This document shows positions 1 through 7,351 of a stretch of 34,166 nt of DNA, one piece after another. The position numbers and the translations under genes are program-made. The stretch spans positions 1 through 34,166 of the forward strand of contig CACJHI010000017.1 of the NCBI GenBank assembly GCA_902593165.1, in the 5' to 3' direction. Source of the DNA: an uncultured Bacteroidota bacterium. Its GTDB lineage: Bacteria; Bacteroidota; Bacteroidia; Flavobacteriales; Flavobacteriaceae. Below the pieces are notes generated by a model that was not told the origin of the DNA, did no database searches, and worked only from the letters and a program-made list of their open reading frames with translations. Within the stretch, counting starts at the first letter, position 1. Every line of letters begins with the position of its first letter.

Positions 1-706
1 CTTTAACAGTTACGTCCCACCATTTAAGACCTACAATTCCCTCAACAATCCCTATATCAATATTACTACTATACAGATTACTTCCTTGTTCAATGTGCAT
101 TTCTAAAAAAGCATGGATATCTCCCATATTTCTTTTAACCTCATAAATCCTATCAACATTTCCACCAAGCCTTTCGACACCTTCTGCATTAGTATATCCT
201 GAAACAGTTACAACATCCAATGTCTGCTGATTGATTTTACCTGCTAGAGCTTTGCTTCCAAAAAGCCCACCCTCTTCATTAGCAAAAACTATAACTTCAA
301 GTGGATGATTTAATGAGATATTTTTTGAATAAACAGTCTGTAAAACTTCAATTGCATGTATTACACCAGCTGTTCCGTCATAATGCCCTCCATTAGGAAC
401 AGCATCAACGTGAGAACCAAATAAAATTGGTTTTAATTTACTATTATTTGGATTATAGTGTGCAATAAGATTACCTGCAAAATCAGTATAAACTTTAGCA
501 CCAGTTTTTTTAAGTTTATTGGAAATATAATCTCTTGCCTGAATTTCAAAGTCACTGTATGCCACTCTATCATTTCCTTGATTCTCATTTACTCCAAATT
601 TTTTCAAGTTCTCAAAAAGATCAATGATTCTATCTTTTTCAACTTTATAATCCTGAGAATAAACAATTGAGGAGCTTAACGCAAAAATAAATAATAGTTT
701 TTTCAT
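1..706 (-). CDS. Exported M20-family amidohydrolase (N-carbamoyl amino acid hydrolase / allantoate amidohydrolase type), partial
   Basis: The first 235 residues are present; the gene runs off the left edge of the window. An N-terminal signal peptide (about residues 1-18, ending VYSQ) shows export. The rest matches dinuclear-metal M20 hydrolases of the HyuC/AllC type: GSHVDAVPNGG at 97-107 with His99, Asp110 in HYDG, the ANEEGG block at 142-147, and LEMHIEQG at 201-208, giving the usual His/Asp/Glu/His metal ligands. Known relatives split N-carbamoyl amino acids or allantoate to release ammonia, and most act in the cytoplasm, so the signal peptide is notable. The start is the ATG at 704-706, directly before the hydrophobic signal. 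Substrate cannot be assigned from the sequence. Peptidase activity is less likely because the EGG and HIEQG blocks are typical of the amidohydrolase branch. Confidence 0.85.
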   Translation of the reverse strand, partial: MKKLLFIFALSSSIVYSQDYKVEKDRIIDLFENLKKFGVNENQGNDRVAYSDFEIQARDYISNKLKKTGAKVYTDFAGNLIAHYNPNNSKLKPILFGSHVDAVPNGGHYDGTAGVIHAIEVLQTVYSKNISLNHPLEVIVFANEEGGLFGSKALAGKINQQTLDVVTVSGYTNAEGVERLGGNVDRIYEVKRNMGDIHAFLEMHIEQGSNLYSSNIDIGIVEGIVGLKWWDVTVK

Positions 707-715
707 AATGTAAAT

Positions 716-1804
716 TTAAGAATTAATTGATTTGGACAATAAACTATGGAAATGGTGAACACCCTTTTCCATGGTAGGCGAGAATCTACCAGTTGAATAA
801 TATTTTGATTTTAAACCTTTATTTACTCCTTCTACAACAAATTCATCTTCCCTTTCAACCTTATCAAGATTTGCTCCTGCTCCTAATTCTAACTTAGACT
901 CATCATATACATAACTTAAGAAAGAGACTTTAGTTTTATTCATATTTATGGGCTTGATTATATTAATAGAAATTCCCCACGGATAAACATTAACCATGAT
1001 GTTTGGGAAGATCCAATAATAGTATGCTGAAATATTCTTGTTGTAATCTTGGTGATCTTTAGGAAAATCAAACACAGCATCATCTCCATCTTTTGAATAT
1101 CCAATCTGTAGATTAAAATACTCATCAATTTCAGTATCATACTTTTCGTAATCCAAGACATCATTTAAATCGTTATGAACAAATGGGATATGAAATCCTT
1201 CAAGATAGTTATCACAATATAAAGCCCAGTGAGAATTTACCATATAATCTTTACTTAAATCTGGACGATATTCAATATGATCCATTGGCAAGAATGATAT
1301 TCTTTGATTAATTTTAGAACAAACAGGCTCAAAGTCAAAAGATGGTTCTAGACCTACAAAAATGAAAGGTCCAAGATTAGCAATTGGAAACTCTTTGAGA
1401 TCATCACAATCCCTGGGAAATTCTTTTGCTAAACTAAACTCTGGCATAGACTTAAATTTTCCATCAAGATCAAATTTTCTCCCATGGTACATGCATCTCA
1501 AGTCTCTGACATTACCCTTATTATTAATAATAATATTAGCTCTGTGAGTACAAACATTTGAGAGACAACTTATTTTTTCATCTTCATCTTTAACAAGTAA
1601 TAATGGCTCCTCAACATAGTTTTTGATAAATTCAAATGGATAAGTATTTATGTTAATGGGTAAAATAGATTTATGACCTACAAATTGCCATGATTTTAAA
1701 AATACTTTTTCTTTAAGTTCTTCAAAATATGAGTTGCTTCTGTAAAAAATAGCAGGGAGAGTTTCTGCTTTTTCTATGTCTGGATTAACATAAATCTTTG
1801 TCAT
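716..1804 (-). CDS. Rieske-type aromatic ring-hydroxylating oxygenase, alpha subunit family
   Basis: A 362-residue Rieske non-heme iron oxygenase. The N-terminal Rieske [2Fe-2S] site is C85-x-H87 and C104-x2-H107. The C-terminal catalytic domain carries the mononuclear iron site in DNYLEGFHIPFVH at 198-210 (His205 and His210) and a probable acidic ligand near residue 320 in the VEREDEF stretch. This arrangement is shared by alpha subunits of ring-hydroxylating oxygenases and by choline/betaine/carnitine monooxygenases, so the substrate could be an aromatic or a quaternary amine. No signal peptide is present, so it is cytoplasmic. No reductase gene lies beside it; electrons must come from elsewhere in the genome. 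It is divergent from the exported Rieske lipoprotein operon at 1899 and lies downstream of the amidohydrolase on the other side. Confidence 0.85.
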   Translation of the reverse strand: MTKIYVNPDIEKAETLPAIFYRSNSYFEELKEKVFLKSWQFVGHKSILPININTYPFEFIKNYVEEPLLLVKDEDEKISCLSNVCTHRANIIINNKGNVRDLRCMYHGRKFDLDGKFKSMPEFSLAKEFPRDCDDLKEFPIANLGPFIFVGLEPSFDFEPVCSKINQRISFLPMDHIEYRPDLSKDYMVNSHWALYCDNYLEGFHIPFVHNDLNDVLDYEKYDTEIDEYFNLQIGYSKDGDDAVFDFPKDHQDYNKNISAYYYWIFPNIMVNVYPWGISINIIKPINMNKTKVSFLSYVYDESKLELGAGANLDKVEREDEFVVEGVNKGLKSKYYSTGRFSPTMEKGVHHFHSLLSKSINS

Positions 1805-1877
1805 AAAGACTTTAATTTAAATTAGTTAAAAGAATATTAAAAATATAAAATAATGTTCTAATACTAAATATACACAT

Positions 1878-1885
1878 TAGATTTG
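1878..1885 (+). promoter_or_regulatory. Candidate Bacteroidota -7 element for the Rieske/b561/YceI operon
   Basis: TAGATTTG fits the Bacteroidota -7 consensus TAnnTTTG and ends 13 bases before the ATG at 1899, implying a very short leader. No clear TTG -33 element at the usual distance was seen. Confidence 0.4.
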
Positions 1886-1898
1886 CGATCTGTAAATT

Positions 1899-2429
1899 AT
1901 GGAAAGAAGAAAGTTTTTAAAAAATACATGTCCAACAATTACATTTGCATTTTTTGGGCTATCATATATACAAGCTTGCTCAAAGTCTGATGATGAGTCA
2001 TCTTCATATAGCTCCAATAATTCAAACATTGTTCCTGATAATACTACTAGCAGTAGTACAAGTGGTAGTGGTACTCAAACTAGCAGTGGAATTGTATCAA
2101 GCGGTAATAATATTACAATTGACCTAACAAATTCTAACTTTAGCAGTCTTTCTAGTCCGGGTGATTTCATAAATCTTACATCAGTTGGTGTCTTACTCTT
2201 AAAAATATCTAACACAGAATTTAGAGCCTTTGACAACTGTTGTCCTCATAGTGGAACCAAAAATGATTGGTCATATTCAAACCAAGAGTTTACATGTGGA
2301 TCACATGGCAACAAGTTTGGAATCGATGGAAATAATATTGTAAATTGTGGTTCAGCTGCTACATCAGGAGATTTGAAAACTTATTCAACCTCTCTTGCTG
2401 GAGATAGCTTAACCATAACTACAAGCTAG
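1899..2429 (+). CDS. Tat-exported Rieske [2Fe-2S] lipoprotein
   Basis: 176 residues. The N-terminus holds a Tat-like RRKFLK motif (residues 3-8), a hydrophobic stretch and a lipobox ending at Cys27 (YIQAC). A Ser/Thr/Gly-rich linker (about 30-70) leads to a C-terminal Rieske domain with C115-P-H117 and C133-G-S-H136, the two Cys-x-His / Cys-x2-His pairs that bind [2Fe-2S]. The Tat route suits a protein folded around a cofactor before export. The residues after the lipid cysteine (SKSDDE) are acidic and resemble Bacteroidota lipoprotein surface-export signals, so it may sit on the outside of the outer membrane. Cys114 next to Cys115 is extra. It leads an operon with a b561-like protein (1-base gap) and YceI, which suggests an electron carrier. 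Its partner is not known. Confidence 0.87.
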   Translation: MERRKFLKNTCPTITFAFFGLSYIQACSKSDDESSSYSSNNSNIVPDNTTSSSTSGSGTQTSSGIVSSGNNITIDLTNSNFSSLSSPGDFINLTSVGVLLLKISNTEFRAFDNCCPHSGTKNDWSYSNQEFTCGSHGNKFGIDGNNIVNCGSAATSGDLKTYSTSLAGDSLTITTS

Positions 2430-2430
2430 A

Positions 2431-3066
2431 ATGCTTCAGATTAAGAAAAATATTTTATTAAGCTTATTGGCTTTAGCCCTAACTATTAGTTGTTTTGCTC
2501 AAGATTTCACTGAAGAATTTGAAAACCTCATCAACACAGAGAAACCAAGTCTTCTCCCTGAAAAAATGCTAATCACTCAAAGAATTCTATGGGGAGAAAA
2601 AGGCTTATTTAGAAAGACTGGTATTGCCAAGCTAAGTGTTGAAAATAGAGAAAAGGAACTAATTGTTAGAGAAAAGATGCTAAAGGCACATCAAATTATT
2701 GGATATGTAACTTTTGCTGGAATGATATACCAAGGGATATTAGGAGGAAAAATGTATAATGGTGATTATAGTGTATATGATACTCACAAAACACTTGGGA
2801 AAATTGTAACTGCTTCTTATTTTACGGGAGCTGGTTTGTCTTTATTTACGCCTCCTCCACTTGTTAGTAGAGAGAGAGAAGGTCTAAACAATATAAAGCT
2901 TCATAAAATATTTGCAAACATTCATGTACCAGCTATGATAATCACGAATGTATACGCTGACAAACAATATGAGGATGATAAATATAGAGAGATCCATAAA
3001 GTCTCTGCTTACACTGCATTTGCAAGTTATTCTTTTGCTATGATTTCTATAATACTTGACTTCTAA
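2431..3066 (+). CDS. Cytochrome b561-like membrane protein
   Basis: 211 residues with a signal-like hydrophobic N-terminus (about 1-23), a periplasmic stretch, then four predicted membrane helices at about 86-105, 122-140, 157-175 and 189-209. Histidines fall at or near helix starts (His87, His119, His158, His165, His189), the pattern of b-type heme ligands in the b561/ferric-reductase-like fold. It sits 1 base after the Rieske lipoprotein and 2 bases before yceI, so all three are surely co-transcribed. A b561-type gene beside yceI is a known pairing in proteobacteria. Inference: it moves electrons between a membrane quinone and the extracytoplasmic Rieske protein. Heme binding is inferred from the histidine pattern alone. 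Confidence 0.65.
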   Translation: MLQIKKNILLSLLALALTISCFAQDFTEEFENLINTEKPSLLPEKMLITQRILWGEKGLFRKTGIAKLSVENREKELIVREKMLKAHQIIGYVTFAGMIYQGILGGKMYNGDYSVYDTHKTLGKIVTASYFTGAGLSLFTPPPLVSREREGLNNIKLHKIFANIHVPAMIITNVYADKQYEDDKYREIHKVSAYTAFASYSFAMISIILDF

Positions 3067-3068
3067 TA

Positions 3069-3593
3069 ATGAGACTAATTGCCTTCATATTGCTTCTGGC
3101 TTCTAGTAATTTAATATCTCAAGAAATTAAAAGAGCTGATTCAGAAAGATCTTCTATTACTTATTCTGGTAAACATTTTTTACATAAATGGTCAGCTGAA
3201 AACAAAAATGTATCAGGACTAATTCAGATAGAGGATGAGTCTATTTCAAATATTGGTATTGTAGTAAAAGTTAGTGACTTTAAAAGTGGTAATTCTAGTT
3301 TAGACAGTAATTCATTAAGAGTACTTGATGCACTTCAATTTCCAAATGTTATTTTTAAGTCTACTGATGTTAAACAGGAAAACGGAAAAATAATATTTGA
3401 AGGAGTAATGAATTTTCATGGAATTGAAAAAGACTTTAACATATTAGCTGAGGTTACTCAACTTGATGGAATGACAAAGTTATTCGGAAAATTTAGTGTT
3501 TCCCTGACAGAATTTTTAGTCAAACGACCGTCATTACTTACAAGAAAAATTGATGATGAAATCAATTTGGAATTTGATTTATATTTCAAATAA
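3069..3593 (+). CDS. YceI-family periplasmic protein
   Basis: 174 residues with a signal peptide (about 1-18, ending LISQ). The body is a YceI/TT1927B-type lipocalin-like beta barrel: SSITYSGKHFLHKWS near the start, the VKVSDFKSG...LDSNSLR block in the middle, FPNVIFKST, then a MNFHGIEKDF stretch. Characterised YceI proteins bind polyisoprenoid chains in the barrel, for example a quinone-like lipid. It is the last gene of the operon with the Rieske lipoprotein and the b561-like protein. Its stop codon lies one base from the stop of the convergent esterase gene. A role in presenting a quinone or isoprenoid to the b561 partner is inference. Confidence 0.85.
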   Translation: MRLIAFILLLASSNLISQEIKRADSERSSITYSGKHFLHKWSAENKNVSGLIQIEDESISNIGIVVKVSDFKSGNSSLDSNSLRVLDALQFPNVIFKSTDVKQENGKIIFEGVMNFHGIEKDFNILAEVTQLDGMTKLFGKFSVSLTEFLVKRPSLLTRKIDDEINLEFDLYFK

Positions 3594-3594
3594 A

Positions 3595-4452
3595 TTAAAA
3601 CTGATGAAATCCTTGAGAGACAAATTCTAATACTGTTGGAAGAGATTCTCTCCAATATGTCCAAGTGTGTGCTCCATCTCTTACTCTATACTCATGATTA
3701 ATTCCTCTTTTAGAGAATGCAATATGAAGTAAGCTATTATCTTCGAATAAATAATCGTCATCTCCACAGTCAATATACCACCTAACAGAATTTAATTTAT
3801 TAAGAGGTATATCTTTAATTAATTCAAGTGGATGATTAGCTTTTAATAAAGACTGCATTTCATCTCTTGTAAATTCAAAACCATATCTTCTAATTCTTTT
3901 TAAGGACTCCTCAACATCAGTAGATCCTGTTGCAGAGCTAAGAGGAGCTGCTGCTGAGAATAAATCAGGTCTGTGTAGCGCATATGTCAGAGTCCCCCCA
4001 CCTCCCATTGATAACCCTGAAATTGCACGGAATCTCTTGTCTGATTTTATTCTATATTTTGACTCAACATGGGGCATTAATTCATTAAAAAAGAAATCTT
4101 CATACATCCAATTCTTTGATGGAATGTTAAAATATCCTACTTCACCTGTATTTGCATCAGGCATTACAATAACCATTGGAGTTGCTTCTCCGTTAATAAT
4201 AGCATTATCTGCAATTTTTTTCACCTCTCCAAATTGGATCCATCCAGTCTGATCATCACCTAGTCCATGCAAAAGATAAAGTACAGGATAAGTTCTAGAT
4301 GAGGTTTCATAGTCAGGCGGTAGATATATAGCATAGTTTCTATCCATATTTAGAATCTCACTATTCATTGTAAGATTATCAAATACTTTACTTTGAGCGT
4401 AAGTAAAATTTGCTACAGTAGTAAGTAAAATAAGCGTAAGAATATTTCTCAT
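3595..4452 (-). CDS. Secreted esterase (esterase D / feruloyl-esterase-like alpha/beta hydrolase)
   Basis: 285 residues with a signal peptide (about 1-20, ending TYAQ). It has the PF00756 esterase fold: YLLHGLGDDQTGW at 59-71, the nucleophile elbow GLSMGG at 146-151 (Ser148), a probable acid in DCGDDDYL (about 228-235) and the catalytic His262 in GAHTWTYW. Family members include acetyl-xylan and feruloyl esterases and S-formylglutathione hydrolase; the secreted form points to ester bonds in plant or algal polymers or other extracellular substrates. The specific substrate is not visible. It ends one base from the convergent yceI gene and is divergent from the gene at 4511 across a dyad-rich 58-bp gap. 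Confidence 0.87.
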   Translation of the reverse strand: MRNILTLILLTTVANFTYAQSKVFDNLTMNSEILNMDRNYAIYLPPDYETSSRTYPVLYLLHGLGDDQTGWIQFGEVKKIADNAIINGEATPMVIVMPDANTGEVGYFNIPSKNWMYEDFFFNELMPHVESKYRIKSDKRFRAISGLSMGGGGTLTYALHRPDLFSAAAPLSSATGSTDVEESLKRIRRYGFEFTRDEMQSLLKANHPLELIKDIPLNKLNSVRWYIDCGDDDYLFEDNSLLHIAFSKRGINHEYRVRDGAHTWTYWRESLPTVLEFVSQGFHQF

Positions 4453-4460
4453 TTTACCAA

Positions 4461-4500
4461 TTTAGTAAATAAATATTATATTTATTAATTAACTACTAAA
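4461..4500. promoter_or_regulatory. Nested inverted repeats between divergent genes (operator candidate)
   Basis: The 58-bp gap between the esterase start (4452) and the gene at 4511 holds two nested dyads: outer arms TTTAGTA (4461-4467) and TACTAAA (4494-4500), and inner arms AATAAATA (4468-4475) and TATTTATT (4479-4486) around TTA. All arms pair perfectly. The position suggests a shared operator; AT richness makes chance dyads more likely. Confidence 0.4.
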
Positions 4501-4510
4501 TCAATTAATA

Positions 4511-5260
4511 ATGAAAAAAATTCTAACAATATCCTTATTGTTTATTTCTCTTGGACTATTCTCACAGGAAGTCTTCTATATTCATACTGTTAATATTCCT
4601 GAGGAAAATCAAGAACATTTTGAAAACGTAATGACTAATTATGTAACAGGGTTAGCTCAGGATGAAATAGCTAAAGGTGATATTAAAGCATGGTATTTAA
4701 TGAAAAATGTGCCTAACATTGGTGAAAATAATCCTGATGGTACAAACTATTTATGGATTCATGTATTTGACAGCTATGAGGATATGACTGCTGGAAATCA
4801 GTGGTGGAATAACTCTACTGAAAAATATGGAATTGACCCAAGCATACTTTATTCAGGTTTTGGTGGAACCACGGGTGGTTTTTATTACTGGCAAACAGAA
4901 AGTGCAATAGAGTCTGATATAAAGGCTCAATACTTAATTTTAAATTTTGCAAGACCTAAAGATTTAAATGCTGTAATTGAAATAAATCAAGAAGTTGAAA
5001 AGCATTTTAAAAAGAACCTTGTAAAATCTGGAATGACAGGATGGGGATACGCAACTAGAATTGCTCCTCAGAACTCAACAAACGGAACAATTATGTTTTG
5101 GGATGTATACGATAATTTAACAAATGTCATGAAACACATGGCTGGTGGTGCTGCTCTTGAAGGTCTAGACCAATCCTTATTCAAAAAATTTGATAAGGCA
5201 AATCCAGATGGATGGTTAAATAGAATTATTCTTGAGTATGTTACTGGAACAACTGATTAA
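4511..5260 (+). CDS. Exported protein with two alpha/beta-barrel-like repeats
   Basis: 249 residues with a signal peptide (about 1-18, ending LFSQ). I do not recognise a named family. The mature part appears to be an internal duplication: residues 21-93 and 139-207 share the order of a strand with Tyr and Ile/Leu, an acidic helix, a tryptophan after a glycine (KAWYLM and TGWGYA), then a GTxxxW/F strand (GTNYLWIHVFDSYEDM and GTIMFWDVYDNLTNVM). This is the look of tandem dimeric alpha/beta-barrel (ABM-like) units. A Gly/Trp/Tyr-rich linker lies between (115-128). It precedes an NTF2-like lipoprotein by 10 bases, so they are likely co-transcribed. Function is unknown. Confidence 0.75.
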   Translation: MKKILTISLLFISLGLFSQEVFYIHTVNIPEENQEHFENVMTNYVTGLAQDEIAKGDIKAWYLMKNVPNIGENNPDGTNYLWIHVFDSYEDMTAGNQWWNNSTEKYGIDPSILYSGFGGTTGGFYYWQTESAIESDIKAQYLILNFARPKDLNAVIEINQEVEKHFKKNLVKSGMTGWGYATRIAPQNSTNGTIMFWDVYDNLTNVMKHMAGGAALEGLDQSLFKKFDKANPDGWLNRIILEYVTGTTD

Positions 5261-5270
5261 TTTTAAAAAA

Positions 5271-5795
5271 ATGAAAAATATATATATAATACTACTACTA
5301 AGTTTTGCAATTTTTAGTTGTGAAACTCCTACTCAGGCTAACTCAGATTATCCTGTAGTTATTGATGAGACTGAATTAGTCGCTCTACAAAATAGTCAAT
5401 ATGAGTCTATGAATTCTGGAGATATTGAATCTGTTATGGATCTGTACTCTGATACTGCTATGTGGTCATTTCCTAACGGAGTAAATATGGAAGGCAAAGA
5501 TCAAATAAAATCAATGCTTGAAACTACAACAGGTATATGGAACATTTCATCAGGTGAGGATACCAATTATATCGCAATGAAAGGAAAAGATATAAATGAA
5601 GATGGAGAAGAATTTGATTTCCATATTCTTTTAAGTTGGGGACCCCAAACATTTTCAAATGATGATACATCAATAACTGTTCCTTATCACAGTGCTACAT
5701 TTTTTGTAGGAGAAGACAAAAAAATCCAGTGGACTGGTGCTTTTTATGACAGGACAAAGTTTATAGAGGCATATGATGAAGATCCAATAAAATAA
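5271..5795 (+). CDS. NTF2/SnoaL-like lipoprotein
   Basis: 174 residues. The ATG at 5271 is preferred to an in-frame ATG at 5232 because it starts exactly at a lipoprotein signal (hydrophobic 4-14, lipobox IFSC with Cys17) and does not overlap the previous gene. The mature domain has the NTF2-like outline: a first helix (ELVALQNSQYESMNSGD), then DLYSDTAMWSFPNG with the usual acidic/Trp turn, GKDQIKSML, and a C-terminal beta sheet ending WTGAFYDRTKF. NTF2/SnoaL folds make a cavity used for binding or isomerising small hydrophobic molecules. No catalytic residue can be named. It resembles the lipoproteins at 5874 and 6648 and is followed by a strong terminator. Confidence 0.75.
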   Translation: MKNIYIILLLSFAIFSCETPTQANSDYPVVIDETELVALQNSQYESMNSGDIESVMDLYSDTAMWSFPNGVNMEGKDQIKSMLETTTGIWNISSGEDTNYIAMKGKDINEDGEEFDFHILLSWGPQTFSNDDTSITVPYHSATFFVGEDKKIQWTGAFYDRTKFIEAYDEDPIK

Positions 5796-5818
5796 TTAAT
5801 CAATATTTTATTTTAATT

Positions 5819-5846
5819 AAACCCCTGATTAACAGGGGTTTTTTTA
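5819..5846 (+). terminator. Rho-independent terminator after the NTF2-like lipoprotein
   Basis: Arms AACCCCTG (5820-5827) and CAGGGGTT (5833-5840) enclose a 5-base loop and are followed by a run of T. It ends the 4511-5795 transcript. Confidence 0.9.
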
Positions 5847-5852
5847 TTTTTG
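5845..5852 (+). promoter_or_regulatory. Candidate -7 element for the lipoprotein gene at 5874
   Basis: TATTTTTG fits TAnnTTTG and overlaps the T tract of the preceding terminator, 21 bases before the ATG at 5874. No clear -33 TTG was seen. Confidence 0.3.
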
Positions 5853-5873
5853 ATTAGAACAAAAAATTAAATT

Positions 5874-6395
5874 ATGAGAAAACTAGCTATATTATTAATT
5901 ATTTTATTTGCTTCATGTGAGGCTCCAACATCAGGAGTAAGTGAAGCAGACTCTAAAACATTTGAAAAAAATGTACAAACTATAAAAGATACCTGGATTC
6001 AAGGTTTTGAAGAGGAAAACTTTGAGAAAGCTATTTCTTTTATGGCGGATTCAATACAATGGACAGGTCCTAGTGGAGATACTGTAGGAATTGAATCGCT
6101 AAAGCAAAGTATTCAATACTGGATGGAAACATTTGACGAAATGACATACTCTGAAGGAGATGGCTTACCTGGAACTGATGTAGGTTTTTGGGGAGGAAAC
6201 ACATACCCTGCTTCACAAGCAATGTCTGGGCCTAACAATGTCAGAATGTATGGAACTTGGAGCATGAAAAATACTGCAACTGGTAAAACAGCTAAAACTA
6301 AGCATTATGCAGTATTAACATTTAATGAGGATGGGAAAGTTCATACAGCTACTGAATATGCATCTTTTGACGATGTTAGAAATTCTTTTGAATAA
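5874..6395 (+). CDS. NTF2/SnoaL-like lipoprotein (second copy)
   Basis: 173 residues. The lipoprotein signal ends at Cys15 (LFASC). The mature part follows the NTF2-like layout: a helix with VQTIKDTWIQGFEEENFEKA, then FMADSIQWTGPSGD, the helix ESLKQSIQYW, a Gly/Trp-rich loop (GTDVGFWGGNTYP, about 103-115), and strands ending with a conserved KHYAVLTFNEDGKV pattern. The ADS-I/V-x-W and P-x-G turns recur in the lipoproteins at 5271 and 6648, so the three are diverged paralogues. It has its own candidate promoter and a downstream terminator at 6494. Substrate or partner is unknown; the close spacing suggests a shared job with its neighbours. Confidence 0.75.
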   Translation: MRKLAILLIILFASCEAPTSGVSEADSKTFEKNVQTIKDTWIQGFEEENFEKAISFMADSIQWTGPSGDTVGIESLKQSIQYWMETFDEMTYSEGDGLPGTDVGFWGGNTYPASQAMSGPNNVRMYGTWSMKNTATGKTAKTKHYAVLTFNEDGKVHTATEYASFDDVRNSFE

Positions 6396-6454
6396 TTGTT
6401 AATAATTAATCTAATTGAACATAGCCAAAACATTAAAATCTTAATAGATTTACT

Positions 6455-6472
6455 TGTTCGTTTAGACGAACA
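6455..6472 (+). other. Perfect hairpin with TTAG loop in the 3' UTR
   Basis: Arms TGTTCGT (6455-6461) and ACGAACA (6466-6472) pair fully around TTAG. It lies between the 5874 gene and its terminator. It may stabilise the mRNA 3' end, be an operator, or belong to a short RNA ending at 6528. No T tract follows, so it is not itself a terminator. Confidence 0.4.
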
Positions 6473-6493
6473 TAAATTGGTTTATGGTTAATT

Positions 6494-6528
6494 AAAAGCC
6501 CTCAAGACTTAACTTGAGGGCTTTTTTA
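6494..6528. terminator. Strong intrinsic terminator between convergent genes
   Basis: Arms AAAAGCCCTCAAG (6494-6506) and CTTGAGGGCTTTT (6513-6525) with a 6-base loop and a T tract on the plus strand. The A run on the left arm gives a shorter T tract on the minus strand, so it could serve both the 5874 gene (+) and, 120 bases downstream of its stop, the 6648 gene (-). Confidence 0.88.
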
Positions 6529-6647
6529 TTTTGTCAGAATGACAAGTCTAAGACTATTAACCAATTATTTAGACATGTTTCAATGTAATGAATATATATG
6601 TCCGTAGTTAATAATCTAGATAATAGTTATTTACAGTTTCTTAACAA

Positions 6648-7151
6648 TTACTCATCAGACCCAGCTCCTATAGCATATTGTCTTAATGTTATAATCTTGC
6701 CATCAACTACATAATAGCTCTCATGGTGTAGGGTTGTATATTCTTCCCTATCTTCTGTAGCTGGATAGTCAACAGAGAATCCTGCTTGCACATGTTCGCC
6801 ACCTATTGAAGGATCAAGGTCTACAGAAAATGCATAATTATAAGACCAAGTAACTGAATCACCGGTGCTGATTGACTCAATGAAGGAATCAAATGTATTA
6901 GTATATGATCCGTTTGGTCTAATAACCTCAACTGAGTCTGCAAAATATGGTCTCATACCTTCATAGTCTTCATTTGCCCATAACTCGTCGACAGTTGAGA
7001 CTATGTCAATAGCGTCCTGAGTCCCAAGATGCCATTTTGTATCAGAATTATCACCGGTAACGAAACCAATGGATCTTTCTGTCATGTTAGATTCACATCC
7101 TACTAAAAAAATAGCAGCTGTGAAAAGTATTGTAAAAATTGAATTTTTCAT
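6648..7151 (-). CDS. NTF2/SnoaL-like lipoprotein (third copy)
   Basis: 167 residues. The lipoprotein signal has a lipobox ending at Cys19 (FLVGC). The mature domain follows the NTF2 outline: a first helix (about 45-65, ending LWANEDYEGM), then YFADSVEVIRPNGSY with the same ADS-V and PNG turns as the neighbouring paralogues, a helix DSFIESI, and a C-terminal sheet with LHHESYYVVDGKI. The two adjacent histidines on the last sheet (TLHHESYY) are a possible ligand or active-site feature, but this is a guess. It faces the other NTF2-like genes in convergent orientation. Function unknown. Confidence 0.75.
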   Translation of the reverse strand: MKNSIFTILFTAAIFLVGCESNMTERSIGFVTGDNSDTKWHLGTQDAIDIVSTVDELWANEDYEGMRPYFADSVEVIRPNGSYTNTFDSFIESISTGDSVTWSYNYAFSVDLDPSIGGEHVQAGFSVDYPATEDREEYTTLHHESYYVVDGKIITLRQYAIGAGSDE

Positions 7152-7351
7152 TGTAATTGATTAATTAACAAATATATAACTAATATTTTTAACAAATATG
7201 TATCATTTTGTACATGTACTTTTTTTATGTAATTATTTGAAATATTTATTTATAATATATAAGTTTTATAAACTTTTATCAATATATATAGAGATATTAT
7301 CTTATTTTATTATTAAATATTATTATATTAATTGTATTAATAATACGATTT
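7152..7351. other. AT-rich divergent intergenic region with small dyads
   Basis: Two hundred bases separate divergent lipoprotein genes. Visible items are a minus-strand promoter candidate (7169-7196), the 10-bp palindrome GTACATGTAC (7210-7219), a small dyad AAGTTT/AAACTT (7261-7275), and an imperfect 9-bp dyad at 7331-7349 directly before the ATG at 7352. No ORF with a credible start was seen. Confidence 0.5.
7169..7196 (-). promoter_or_regulatory. Candidate promoter for the lipoprotein gene at 6648-7151
   Basis: Read on the minus strand, TTTG (7196-7193) is followed after 16 bases by TATATTTG (7176-7169), close to the Bacteroidota pattern TTTG ... TAnnTTTG, although the spacer is slightly short. 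The start codon is 18 bases further on. Confidence 0.45.

Noticed and set aside
458-670. 70-aa open frame on the plus strand
   Set aside because: It is antisense to the clear M20-type amidohydrolase and has no family features or credible start context.
5232-5270. Upstream ATG for the NTF2-like lipoprotein
   Set aside because: It would overlap the previous gene and hide the lipoprotein signal, which starts exactly at the 5271 ATG.
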